Shown: in pieces, positions 1 to 12,610 of the stretch
Layout of the letters: every line of letters starts with the position of its first letter
How positions within the stretch are numbered: position 1 is the first letter of the stretch
DNA from: Neurospora intermedia
Lineage: Eukaryota; Ascomycota; Sordariomycetes; Sordariales; Sordariaceae
Direction: 5' to 3'
Assembly (NCBI GenBank): GCA_037102815.1
Contig: BTPP01000004.1
Span: 868,001 to 932,000, forward strand
DNA length: 64,000 bases
Notes under the pieces: generated by a model
The model's database searches: none
The model's input: the letters and a program-made list of their open reading frames with translations, nothing else
What the model was told of the DNA's origin: nothing
Translations under genes and position numbers: made by a program

Positions 1-2450
1 AATTTCGAAGTATATAGGTATATTTAAGCCTGGCTTTTAGTATTAGGAAGATGTTTAATAATATATAATATATAGTCCCTATTATTCCCTTGTACTTTAA
101 ATGGGCTGGATTTAGTAATTTACTTAAAATAATATCTAATATTGGGCTTAAATCGAATAAGGTTGGTCTATTTTTATTAATACTCTATTGAGTACGGTAA
201 GCATCTTTATTTCTTTACGACCTTAAGTTAAAGTCTACTTCGTACTATATTTATATATATTAGTAATAGTAATAATATAGATTTATAATTGTATTTAGAA
301 TATTCTATTAATTTACAATATATTCAAGCCCAATAAAGTAATACTAATAATATTTATAACTAGCTATACCTACTACCCTTAAATTCTAATTTTATTATAG
401 TATATTACCAATATAGTATAATGTAAAAACCGAGACTAGAGTTGGCCTGCCCTATATTTCTATAATTATACTTTATTTAAACGGTAGTAAATATTCTAAC
501 GCCCGGATAACGTTATTAAAATTAAAAGTATATAGGCTGAGTATTAAAGGGAAGATATTGGTAGTATGAGATTAATTACTAGTATTGAATAGAAGCCTAG
601 CTAGTAATTAATATATTCCTATTACTAATTTATATATATTGTAATATACCCTAAAACTATCGATGAATATTAATATTGGATAATTCAATATATTATTTCC
701 GTAGCGGGTATATAATTTATCCTAATATTGCTCGAAAATTTTACGATTAAAAGCTTCGATTTCTAATTAGGTATAGATTGGGTTTATTATATTTAGAAGA
801 ATTATTGCTATTTTATAATCGTTTACTTTATAATTATAGTCTTTACGAGACGTACGGTCTAGGGCTCGGCGTACTAGGAAGTATTATTTCTTTTTATCGA
901 TATCTAATTCTGTACTATATTTAGAATATTGTCGTTAAGGTACTCTCTTTACTCCGATATCGATAATTAAGTTTGGATCCTCCAAGTCGTTACTATTAAA
1001 GTAATTAATATTAATTAGTATAAATTAGTCTGCCTATTCTTATAGAATCTAATATTCTTCGTTGAGTTATAGTATTAATTTAAATTTTTTAAAATATATG
1101 CCTTAACCGACCTAGTAGTATATCCCTATCCTTAGAAACTCTTTTTCGATAAATTTAATATCTACGCATTCGTTAATAATAAGGGTAATTTCTCTAGTAA
1201 ATTCCTAAAAGTTATTAGTATAATTCTTCCCTACGGTTTTAATACGATTAAAGTATATTTTATAGTTTTCGTTATTCTTAGGCAGACGGTATAGACACTT
1301 TATACAGCTAGTATCAAGCTTGGGGTTAGGGGGTCTGTAGTAGTAGAAATAGATAAAATCTAATAGAAAGATAGCCTTATTATTGTTTTTAGAATTACTA
1401 ACGAAATAAATATATTCGCTTAAGGTTATCCGAATGGAGAATAACTATAATAGTAAATAAAATAATTCTATTAGATTGTCTACGAAATATACTATGCCCT
1501 TATATATAATTACGGTTGTATTGGAATTTAAAAGTATTTAAAATAAAGATTTAGGATCTATAAAGTATAGCGATGATAGGACGGTAGCAATATTAGAGGA
1601 ATAGTTAGATTCTTCCGAGTTAGAACTATATGTACCTATAATTGTAGCTATAGCCGTAGCCGTGACCGTTATTTATTGCTATTTCTTCTAATTAGCTGCT
1701 TCGGTCCTTATTCTATTTATTTATAGCGGGACTTAAGTAGTACGTATATTGAATAATAGTAGGCGGTAAGTAACGTAGTTTTTAATAATTGTAATTTACT
1801 TGGGTAATTTTCGTATTATTAATATTAGTTTCCTGTCTTTACTCTATAGGGTATTTAATATATCTAATTAAATCTAATAATACTTTTTGGATATACGATA
1901 TATATAGGTATATAAACCTAGCCCTATCTTAAAATCGGACTACTACTTATAAATATTGTAGTAATATTGAATAAATTTAGAGTTATTATTAATAATGCCG
2001 TACAATATAGCGCTTTTTGGAAGACTATTAGTGGGCTCTATTAGTTAATTTATTTATTTAATTACCTAGTTATTAATAAAATCTTCGTTAAATTCGATAG
2101 TTTCGGGCTCTTCTGTGCGCCTATCGAATTCGTGTTTAGTGTATTCTATGTTTAGCCGCAATTGGTCTTCGTTAAATCTAGCGGGAAGAGCGCCGATATT
2201 TTGAAGAGTATTGAGTTTACAGTAAATATTTGCTATGTCCAAGTCTTCTAATAAAGCGCCCTAATTAATACCGGCTGATTCTAATTTGAATTAGTGATAA
2301 TTAGTCTAATAGTTCTAATTGGGAAATATTTACTTTGTACGTTATTATTAACGTCCTTCTATTTATTAGCATCGGCTAGGTTAAATATAATAGTATCGTC
2401 GTCGTTGTTTAATAACGGTGCAAAGCTTGGAGATTTTGATCTCCGCGGTG
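1..2450 (-). pseudogene. Tnp2-like transposase, copy C, N-terminal part (cut by window edge)
   Basis: The minus strand can be followed as a decayed transposase homologous to the better preserved one at 16,891-21,601. It begins with an acidic block (FAPLLNNDDDTIIFNLADAN, near 2,440-2,360) matching PALRPSS..NDNDTIILDPI in copy B. Next is ARFNEDQLRLNIEY (about 2,200-2,150) matching GFDEEQLRLDMEY, then LGLYTYI matching FGLYAYI. Blocks aligning with the copy B middle region follow down to position 1. In-frame stops are frequent and almost all can be explained by C-to-T or G-to-A changes. The transposase family is inferred from the better copy. The catalytic part lies outside the window. Homology to copy B is clear; the element it belongs to is inferred. 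Confidence 0.65.
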
Positions 2451-3730
2451 ATTGTAATGGTTGCTATCCTTAATATGGATATATTCTTAGGATTAGAATG
2501 CGCCTACTATAGTCGATTTTTATACGTAATAGTTTATTAATAATACGTTCAATTTATAATAGCTCTAGCCTTAGCGGCCGGGCTTTGCAAAGTATTGCGA
2601 GGGGTCTATCGATTATTCGTGGAGTTAATATAGATAGGAAGGGTTTAAAAGGGTTAGTATAGAGGGGATAGTTTGAAAGAGGTAGAAGAAATTATAATAA
2701 GTCTTTATATTTCCGAAATATAAGTGAATTGACGTAAGACTATCCCCCTCCCTGATTATAAAATTTATTAAACTATAAGATATTAGATGAGATAGATAAC
2801 CGATTTCGATATTTATTATCGTAAGCAAATACTAGTATAAAAGGGAGATATATTATACATCGCGGCCGTAGTAACCTTCTACAGCCTTCTCTACAAAGTA
2901 CCTTGTAATTAATAGGGAGGTAGGAACCGTCTCATCTCATCTTCAACTAGCAAACTATCTTACATTTACAAATACGTTAGTTATACGTAGGTGTGTCAAA
3001 ACTTCAAATTTAAATTGGGAGGAGTACTTAAGTACCTATCTCACGGGACGATTATTATATCTACAACTTCCAAACTCGATTTTCTTTATATAAATATTCA
3101 ACGCCTGCCTCTTACTTCTTACTATCTTATATTATTAGAATACTACTTGCACTACTTGGCCTGCGTATCCTATTTACTAAGTTATTGTTAATTTATATAT
3201 ATTGTTAAGTACTAATTACTAATTAGCTGTATTGTCGCTATCCCCCTACTAAGACTACAGTTCTTAGGGATATATAGCCGAGCCGCAGATCTATTCACCT
3301 CGAATTGGACCTACTCTATTAAACAACGAAAATACTATTATTGTATTTACTATATTTACTACTATATTTACTACTATATTGACTGTCTATTACCGCCGCT
3401 AATAACCCCGCGATTTCATTTCAATTTTAAATGGCTATTTACTATAATATAGTATAATGGAAGGTAGTCGAAATTAATCGTACCCCGTGTATATAAAAGT
3501 AAATTGGTAAAGTTAAATATCCGCAGTCCTTTGCTCTTTATTCCCTCTCCTACTTTCTCCTCCCCCCTCTCTTTTATAATTAATATTACCGACGACCGTA
3601 GTCTTAGTCTCAGTCCTTCGTTATTTAATTAATTATTTTTAGTTATTTACTAATATTAATTAGCGATTTATTTTGGGTATTTGATTGTATTACTACTTAT
3701 GTAATTACTATAAATTTAAATCCTTAAGTT
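2451..3730. other. Gap between copy C transposase and copy D; no gene seen
   Basis: Part is less AT-biased than its surroundings (about 2,850-3,900), and there are pyrimidine-rich stretches near 3,530-3,580 and 3,770-3,840. By position it should hold the upstream region of the C transposase and the left end of copy D. A candidate D end reads TACTTGGCCTGCG at 3,153, resembling the B right end TACTTGGCTGGGG on its reverse strand. It is not supported by subterminal repeats, so D's left boundary is left open. The short open frames here have no recognisable content. Confidence 0.4.
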
Positions 3731-4720
<990 letters not shown>

Positions 4721-6520
4721 ATATAAGTAAATCCTAGGGAGGGGCATACATTTACCGTAGCTAATCCTAAATAATAGTAATTTATTAATAATATAATTTA
4801 CTTATATAAGGGGATTATCGTCTTTAATTACTTTAATCCTCTAATATAGTATAGTAGGTTTATTACTTAAATAGTTTCGAAATATATAATTAAATATAAA
4901 AATTAATAAAGTAGCCAAAAATAAGTAAAATAATAGGAGTTAAGTATAAAGGGGAGAATTAGAAAGTAAATAAGATTCTATATAACTACTTACAAACTTA
5001 TTATATTTTAGAAACTACTATAATACCTAATTCTACTCTATAAATATAATAGGTATTTATTTTATATATTATAGTAAATAAATTATATATTAGATAGTAA
5101 ATAATTAGTTATATACCGTCTAATATATTAAAGTTTAAATAAACCCTTTCCTATATAGAGCGTAGGACCTATATTAATCCCCTACTAAGATAGGGTACTT
5201 TATATTCACTACCCGTCCGGGCCGCCCCTATAGTTAATTAACCGTTTTTTAGACCTACTCCACCCTACCCTATACTAAACGTAAATTAATATTAAACCTT
5301 TATTATTATATTTACTATACTATTACTTTCAACGCTCTATTATTTTATTTAATCTTTTAAAACTATTTACGAACTAAAAAGCGCTAGAATAGTACCGTTA
5401 TTAATAATACCCTACTATTTAATTATATAATACTATTTACCAACCGATTATAGTAAGTAAAATATAATTATTTATATAGCACTCCGCAATCTATTTAAAT
5501 TCTAGTATATTTACGCCGGTATTAAGTAAATAAATAAATAATTACCCGTCGATATTCCAATACCCTACTATATTATTTCAATTTTCTAATAAATTAAAAG
5601 GCGGTAGAACTATTATAATTATATTTACTAGCCTGTTATTATCGATAAATATTAATTACCTACCGCTATACTATTCCGTTTTAATAATTAAAAAGTACTA
5701 TATAATTTGGATTAGTAATTAGAGAGGTAAATATAAATTTCAACCCACCTTCTCCCCTTCTAAACTTTCTCTCCTTTCGATTTTCTTTCCCCTCAATTTT
5801 CCCCTATTAACCTTCTCCCTTATTAATCTTCTCCCCTATTAATTTCGTCCTCTTCTAACTAATATATTGAACCGGTATTTATATTTTCAATAAAACTAAT
5901 TAATTTACAATTACTACTACTAAATCTATGTCCTACTTTATAAACTATTCTTAACTATAATTATTATAAGTATTACTTTATTTAATCACGCGCGTAATAA
6001 GGACTATAATTAATATTATTATTTAAATAGAAGGCTCGGGCTTTATAAAGAGGAAGTAGAAATCCGCTTCTTTAGTAAAGAGGACTATTAACTTCGAAGG
6101 TTATCAAAATAATATTTATAACGACTTTTATAAAAATAAATATTTTAATTATAAATATAAATAATATATAGAATAGCCGGCTAATAGTATACCTATATCG
6201 CTTACTAATATAAATTATATTTAGCCTATATAAGTACTTAATTATACGCGAGCCCCTAATTCTTAGTAGCGCTTCGATATTGCCGGTACCCGCGAATATA
6301 CTTTTAAAGTATAGGAATAAGTAAATTAATAATTTATATTTCTATTAGTATATAATATTAATATTTTTAATAGGGTTAACGCTATATTAGTTTACCGGCT
6401 AGACTAAGCCCTCGTACTATAATTAAAAAGATTCTAAAAAAAAATTATACCGAATTAAATACTATTACTTTAACCGATCCCTTAATTAAGGATTCCTAAA
6501 TAGTAACCCGTTAATTATAG

Positions 6521-6597
6521 GTACCCTACTAATTACCCTATTAACTACCCTATTAACTACCTTATTAACCGCTCTATTAACCGCCCTATCGACCTAT
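6521..6597. repeat. Degenerate tandem repeat, CCCTATTAACTA-type unit
   Basis: About six imperfect copies of a 12-13-base unit (ACCCTATTAACT) follow one another, with substitutions towards the right end. Confidence 0.7.
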
Positions 6598-6998
6598 TTC
6601 TATCCCTAATATAATATTATATAACCGTTATAAATAGTAATATTAATAATGATATGCGGGTTAAAATATTATACTTCGCCCAAACTTTTCGTAGGACCTA
6701 TTAAACTTCTTATCTAATATTAATAATAGTAATATATTAAATTATAATAGTAATAATATATAGAAATACCAAATTTAGTTACTAAACTGCTAATTATTTC
6801 CTCCCCAATATCCTTAATAATAATTTCCTACTAATTATAGTCCCGGTTAAGGATAATTTCTCCCTCTTTCTAATTAAGGATAGTTTCTCCCTCCTCCCGG
6901 TTAAAGCCACTTTCCCTTTTAATAACTATTTTCCCCTTATAGTTAATAATATTAATAGGACTAGTAAGTCTAATAAAGTTAGTAAAGTTAACTAACCT

Positions 6999-6999
<1 letters not shown>

Positions 7000-7086
<87 letters not shown>
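7000..7086. repeat. (AAT)n microsatellite
   Basis: About 29 uninterrupted ATA/AAT units just upstream of the low-complexity 5' part of the copy D second gene. Confidence 0.9.
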
Positions 7087-7087
<1 letters not shown>

Positions 7088-7239
7088 GGTAAAAAGAAAA
7101 TTGTACCCCCTTAAAAAAAGAAGTAACCCTCGTCTTCGCAAACTCAAAGTCAATTATATGATAATTAGAATATAATTATTAGAAGCGAATTTAGTATATA
7201 ATATTTTACGTCTATTAAAAAGATTAATAAGCAAATTCG

Positions 7240-10189
7240 TTGATAGGAAGAAAAAGCTCGCTAAAATACTAAACGTATCTATTTAATTTATAAAGCTAAA
7301 TAATACTATTAAATTAAATAACGCTACTAAATTAAATAATACTATTAAATTAAATAGTATTATTAAACTAAAGAATATTATTAAATTAAATAGCGTTGTT
7401 AAACCGAAGAAGAGAAAGCCTAATTAAACGAAGAAGATTATTTTAGTAAATTGTTTGAAGAAGCTAAAAATAAGGCGAAATAAAAGAGGTATATAAAAGT
7501 ATAAAAGAAAGTTAAGTAGGATAAGGGTAAGTTAATTAATTTTAATAATAATAATAAGTCTAATAAATTCTTTAATTTCAATAAAGAATAGAAAGTAAGA
7601 GAATACTTAGCTAAGAAGATTCGTATTTTGTAAGGGAGTAAGAATAAAAATAAGAGGGCGCTACTTCCACTATTATTCTTCAAATTAAAATCTAAACCTA
7701 GTACTACGCTTAGTATTTAAAAGCCGCCTACTATAACTACCGGAAGCTAAATTACTAGGCATTTAATAATAGGTATTAAAAGTATATTTCTAAATATTAA
7801 ATTTAGAGAAGAAGAAGAAGATAATAATAATCTTAGTAATATTAATACTCTTAGTCCTTCTAGTATTCTTAATCCATCTAGTACCTTCGATAATTAGGAT
7901 TTTAGCGACTTTAATAATCCTAATCCCTTCAATAACGAAGAGTTTAATCCTTTTAGTACTCCTAGTCCTTTTAGTCTATTTGGCCTATTTAATTGTAGTA
8001 GTAATAATTATAGTGGCCGTAGTAGCTGTAGTAGCCGATAATTAAAAATACCTATTCGTAGTAGTAGTAGTAGCGGCGGCGGTTTGAATACTAGGAATCG
8101 TTAAAGGTATAACGGTATTGGGCGCTTAAAAGACGTATACCTAAAGTATTTCTATAAACCAACCCGTATTAGTCTTTAGAATCTTTGAGAAATTAGCGTA
8201 CCTTCCTATCTATAATATAACCCTATTACTAATAATTATTATTATATTTTTAACCCTAACTTCCTATTAATTCCTTTATATACCGATATTCTTCGAAGTA
8301 TTACCGTTCCTAAGGATAATCCAATTATTATTAATGAAATTAATAAAGAAATCCCGTAGTTATTATTCTTATTCTACTACAATTAGTTCGCCGGCTCTAT
8401 TATTAAATAGGCTTACAACTTTTAAATCGACCCTCGAAATAATAGGTTTAAGAATCTTCGCTAGTATACCTTAAATACCTATTGTACCTTAAAGTTTTAC
8501 TACTTAATTATTACTATATAGTCCTTTTTTAATAATATTATTTTGAATAACCCGTATATTCTCAATTATAATTTAAATACTCCGGATTTATAATATAAAA
8601 TTACTTTTAAATAATTTATTTTAAGTTACATTAATAAACGTACTTTCGATTAGGTCTATTCCTATATTGTTAAATATATTAATTATAAGGCTACCTTTAG
8701 TAATAAGGAATCCCTAGCTTAATTTTATATTGAAATTGAACTTTGGGATATAGGAGTATTGTGGCTTAAGGTTATTAAACCTAAACGGACTATAAATATA
8801 AACTATTAACCTAGTAAAATTTAGGTTATTAATAAAAATCTTCGCCGGGTAATATATAGAAAGTATAAGAGCCTACCTTTCTCTCCAAAGTATAAAGGCG
8901 TTGAACGGGATTAATTTATTAATATATTTTTAGAATTTATACTTAGAGTTATCTAACTAATAAAAACGCTTAATTTAAATTACTTTAAGGATACCCTTAT
9001 AAATACTAACGAATTGCCTCCTCTATAGAGGACCGACAATTACCCTATAGCTAGTAAATAATACTTTATATTAGTGGAAGAAAATGTATTTAATTTAAGC
9101 TATAATAATAGAAGCTATAATAATAGAGGTTATAATAATAGAGGCTACAATAATACTAGAGGTAGCGGCTATAGATATTATAAGGATAGGATTAACTGTA
9201 GTGACTAAGGTAGCTATATTAACCCTTATAATTATAATTAGGGCTATAGTACTAATTCCTAGTGTAAATATAAGAGTTATAGTAATGAGAGCTATAGTGT
9301 TAGTTACGATATTAGCTATTAAGGTAGTTATTAAGGCTATTATAGCAGTTTATATAGTAATTACTATAGCGATCTTCAATATAACTATAGCGGTTAATAA
9401 GGTAGTTATAGTAATTAAGGTAACTATAATAATTAATATAGCGGTTATTATAGTAATTATTATAGTAGTTAATAAGGTAGCTTTAATAACTATAGTAGTT
9501 AATATAGTAGTTAATAAAGCGACTAATAAAATAGTTATAAATAAAACTATTAAAATATAAAGATAAGTAAAAGTAATAATAATTAAAACAAAACCCGTTA
9601 ATATACATTTACTTAATTAGAATTCGAACGCTAACGCTAGGCTAATAACTATAACTATAGCTATTGCAATATCCCTAGCGAAGCTATACCGCCTCCTAAC
9701 CTACGAAATAAATATTATAAATAACTGCTACTTAATAACCCTAATCTTCCTATTCCTCTCGTCCCTTATAATAGATATAATAAATATAATAGATATAATA
9801 GTCCTCCTAGTAATTGTAGTAATTATAGTAATTATAATAGTTAGGGTAGTCCTCCTATTAATCCACCCGCTAGTCCTCCTACTAATTATAGTAGTTAAAG
9901 TACCTAGAGTAGTCTTCTAAGTGGTTATAATATTCCTCCTAGCCCTCCCGCCCCCCTTAATAATTGTAATAGTAATCGTAGTCCTCTTAGTAATCGTAAT
10001 AATAATCGTAGTAATAATTGTAATAGTAATTATAGTAGATAACTATTCGCGAAGGTTGCTAATATTACTCCACCTATTCTTAGGCATATTTATATACCTA
10101 TTATTTCAATACAAAACTCTAAGAGTATATTTATCGCTACAATATTAGAATTTAAAACTCTAATTAGTATAAAGTCCTTATACCTTTAA
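7240..10189 (+). pseudogene. Second gene of the two-gene transposon, copy D (family not recognised)
   Basis: The plus strand carries a decayed homologue of the ORF at 12,611-15,689. The order is: a low-complexity N-terminal part (including 18-base NTIKLN-type repeats at 7,302-7,405 and Ser/Asn/Pro-rich sequence to about 8,100); a conserved core starting near 8,127 (YLKYFYKPTR, then RFKNLR near 8,450, INYKATF near 8,690); a Gly/Asn/Tyr/Ser-rich tail; and a conserved C-terminus near 10,060 (NITPPILR, then TILEF, ending in SLYL and a stop at about 10,189). Copy B reads YPEHFHKPSR, RFKNLR, IDYQATF, DITPHIPKR and SLRL at the same places. No zinc knuckle, protease or known enzyme motif is visible. 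Dense in-frame stops make it non-functional. The start is uncertain. Confidence 0.55.
7302..7405 (+). repeat. 18-base tandem repeat in the copy D second gene
   Basis: About six units of AATACTATTAAATTAA-type sequence, each encoding a variant of NTIKLN in the plus-strand frame. Confidence 0.75.
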
Positions 10190-10532
10190 ATTATTAATAT
10201 TTTTATTAGGTTTATCTATATAATTATTGTCCGATTAATAATATTAGCATCGCATTTAGAATCCCAATAATTAGTATAGTAATTAGTACAATAATTAGCG
10301 ACTCTTTTAGGTATATATTTAATATCGTATACCTTAAGGCATTTAGAATTATAGTAGTCAACGACACTTTTAATATTATATAGTCCAACATCAGATTATT
10401 CAATATTAAATCATTTAGGTATATAATTAGCGACGCTTTTAAATATATATCCAATAGCGGACCCAATAGTTATATAGATAGGTAGACCTATACTATTCCT
10501 AATTGTACTGTCTAGTTCTTTATTTTATTTGT
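10190..10532. other. Copy D 3' flank with degenerate repeats
   Basis: AT-rich DNA after the second-gene stop, with imperfect repeats containing TTTAGGTATATA and AGCGAC(G/T)CTTTTA near 10,255-10,455. It occupies the same position as the minisatellites that follow the second gene in copies B (12,400) and C (28,930). No gene is supported. Confidence 0.4.
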
Positions 10533-10544
10533 AATGATGGTAAT

Positions 10545-10774
10545 GATAGTAATAATAGTAATAATAGTAATAATAGTAATAATAGTAATAATAGTAATAA
10601 TAGTAATAATAGTAATAATAGTAATAATAGTAATAATAGTAATAATAGTAATAATAGTAATAATAGTAATAATAGTAATAATAGTAATAATAGTAATAAT
10701 AGTAATAATAGTAATAATAGTAATAATAGTAATAATAGTAATAATAGTAATAATAGTAGTAGTAGTAGTAGTAA

Positions 10775-10812
<38 letters not shown>

Positions 10813-10813
10813 A
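10545..10813. repeat. 9-base satellite (AGTAATAAT)n running into (AGT)n
   Basis: About 23 tandem copies of AGTAATAAT (10,545-10,757) pass into AGT units with single AAT interruptions. The long asparagine/serine, isoleucine/valine and leucine open frames over it on both strands are products of the repeat, not genes. Confidence 0.95.
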
Positions 10814-11190
10814 TAGCCCGTAGGTACTAACTTTACCGGGCGCTAACGTAGCTCGCACGCATTGTACTAACTTAGCGATATTCAATTAGTAAAACCTTCC
10901 TATTGCAATTGCCTTTATAACATTTACGACCGTAAAACCCACCCGTACATACTAATTGTAACCGATTATAATAGTAAGAGCCTATAACTATAACTACCTT
11001 TTGAGCCTTTTTAACGATTTGGCGTCGTATAGCACCCTACGGTAAAATGTCAAGCAACGGTAACTTAGCAACCAACAGTAAAAATGCTACTTACCGTCAG
11101 CGGATGGTAATCTGATAGTAATAAACCTCGATACCGGTATTCTACGGTAAGGGTATTGTAAATGACCTCCTATATACCCTTAGCTAAGTA
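10814..11190. repeat. Right terminal region of copy D with ACGGTA subterminal repeats
   Basis: Less mutated than its surroundings. ACGGTA or its complement occurs near 11,038, 11,055, 11,089 and 11,143, with one-base variants between. The end reads CTCCTATATACCCTTAGCTAAGTA, closing at 11,190. The final segment resembles the right end of copy C (ACGGTAAGGTTATTGTAAAC near 29,475) and, inverted, the left end of copy B. Arrays of short subterminal motifs beside short terminal inverted repeats are typical of CACTA-type elements, where they bind an element-encoded protein. Confidence 0.6.
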
Positions 11191-11220
11191 TATATAAAGT
11201 ATTTATACTAATTGTAGGTA

Positions 11221-11862
11221 ATGCCTATTAAGAAGCGTGGTTGTAGTCGAACTAAGGCTAGCGATAAGGGTAGATAGTTTCCCGAAAAGGCTAAAAAGAC
11301 TATTAACTTTGAAGGCCTTAATAATGATAGTGATGATCGCGCTTACTATGATCGTGCTTACAATGACGAAGATAAAGATAACGAAAATAATTGGCCGCTT
11401 GTACCTCCTAGGTCTAGTGCTGCTACCGGCTCTAGTAATGTCCCGGGTAAACGTTCGGTTACTACCGGTTATTTATAAATTCCCGGCCAAGGCTAAATTT
11501 AGAAGGTGAGCCGGTCTTAAATAATTACTAACAAGTTTGTATTTATATATTAATATATTTTAGTACAATACTAGTATGTAATATAATAAGTCACCTCGCT
11601 TTGTTAAGAACCTTTATCCTAAATGGATTACTTCGACCGATATCCTAATTAGGGACTTAAATCGTAATAGGTAGGGTGTTAATATAATGTTATACGACTA
11701 ATATATTCGGTAAAAAGCTTACTAGCTTATTTAATAGTAAATTTAATAAAAGGTTTAATAGTTTACTATAGTCTAATAATAGGCTTAGTAGTCTATTATA
11801 TAGAATTCTAGCGTACTGCGCTTAAATACTCTATATAACCCCCCTAGTAGCTTCTTTAATAA
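11221..11862 (+). pseudogene. Second gene, copy C, 5' segment (interrupted by copy B)
   Basis: An ATG at 11,221 opens a Lys/Arg-rich N-terminus (MPIKKRGCSRTKASDKG) followed by an acidic Asp/Asn-rich stretch. This mirrors the N-terminus of the copy B gene (MGPKG, AARANSKGLSKK, then an acidic Ser/Glu/Asp-rich stretch). Stops and frame loss follow from about 11,480. The sequence is cut at 11,862 by the left end of copy B and is taken to resume at 22,601. Copy D ends only 30 bases upstream, so this gene has lost its promoter. The assignment rests on N-terminal character and position more than on strong identity. Confidence 0.45.
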
Positions 11863-12075
11863 TACTTAGCTAGGGGTATATAGGACGCTAGATACGGTTG
11901 TCGCACGGTTCGGGAACTGCATTCATCATTTGATACCGTTCGTGAACGGTTCGTTCTTGCCAAACCAGAAGATGCCATTGCCATTTTTGTCCCGGTTCGC
12001 ACATTTGCAACGGTTCGCATGTAAAGATGCGGTTCACGAACTGTATCAGGCAATTGCAACGGTCATTCAACGGTT
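11863..12075. repeat. Left end of copy B with CGGTTCG-type palindromic subterminal repeats
   Basis: After the terminal TACTTAGCTAGGGG, CGGTTCG or its close variants occur near 11,905, 11,946, 11,993, 12,009, 12,031 and 12,067. Some are nearly palindromic, such as ACCGTTCGTGAACGGT at 11,935. The same motif set occurs at the opposite end (22,469-22,570). Confidence 0.7.
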
Positions 12076-12610
12076 CAGAAGAAGGTGCTACAGACAGGCA
12101 TTTCGATCCTTCCCGTTATGTCACTCAATTCAATGCGACAAAGTCACTGCACGGCAAAGACACTGCACACCAGAGACAGAGAGACTAGACTGGATATATT
12201 AATTGACTATACTCGTTAGGACTGGCGGGACAATATTACTCCTCCGATTTCAGCAGGCTGAAACCTCGACTATTATGACACGGAATGTCGTCGCTCCCCT
12301 GACTTGAGTATAGAATGCGGCACGATCAGCTGGTGGGCTGATTCTAACATTGGATGTATTGGATGTAGTGATCCTGGATTATGTTGTACTATCGAGTACT
12401 GCGATACTTGCTACAATACTTGCTACGATGCTTGCTGCGATGCTTGTTGCGATGCTTGTTGCGATGCTTGTTGCGATGCTTGTTGCGATGCTTGCTGCGA
12501 TGTTGTATACGGCGACGTCGCTGAAAGACTGTTATCAACTGTCGCATGCAATGACAAGGACGCCAGACGCTGAACACCAGGCGCTGAACACCAGACGCTG
12601 AACGCTAAGA
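12076..12610. repeat. Copy B left subterminal region with 12-base minisatellite
   Basis: GC-balanced non-coding DNA. At about 12,410-12,510 a 12-base unit (GATGCTTG(T/C)TGC) repeats about seven to eight times. Its Cys-rich, Leu/Ala-rich and His/Arg-rich open frames on both strands come from the repeat. The complement GCATCGCAACAA shares GCATCGCAA with the repeats at the other end (21,895-22,140). Confidence 0.75.

Larger units (their letters stand above)
4721..7240. other. Central intergenic region of copy D, AT-rich, no gene seen
   Basis: In copy B the two divergent genes are separated by about 1.2 kb; here the start of the second gene cannot be fixed, so this stretch covers the shared promoter region and probably its decayed 5' coding part. 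It holds short degenerate tandem repeats: CCCTATTAA-type units at 5,805-5,850 and 6,521-6,597. No conserved coding block was found. Confidence 0.35.

Noticed and set aside
9201-9560. 119-codon Ile/Val/Thr-rich plus-strand frame
   Set aside because: It is an out-of-frame shadow of the Tyr/Ser/Gly/Asn-rich tail of the copy D second gene, made of TATAGTAATTA-type repeats.
10503-10885. Long open frames over 10.5-10.9 kb (poly-Leu, Asn/Ser, Ile/Val) on both strands
   Set aside because: They are readings of one 9-base satellite and AGT repeat; all frames stay open for that reason only.
12400-12520. Possible CRISPR-like array
   Set aside because: Units are directly abutting 12-base repeats with no unique spacers; the other arrays in the window also lack spacers, and the genome is eukaryotic.
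12304-12601. Cys-rich frame (CCDACCDACC) resembling a small secreted Cys-rich protein
   Set aside because: The cysteines come only from the 12-base minisatellite; the other frames over it are equally open and there is no signal peptide.
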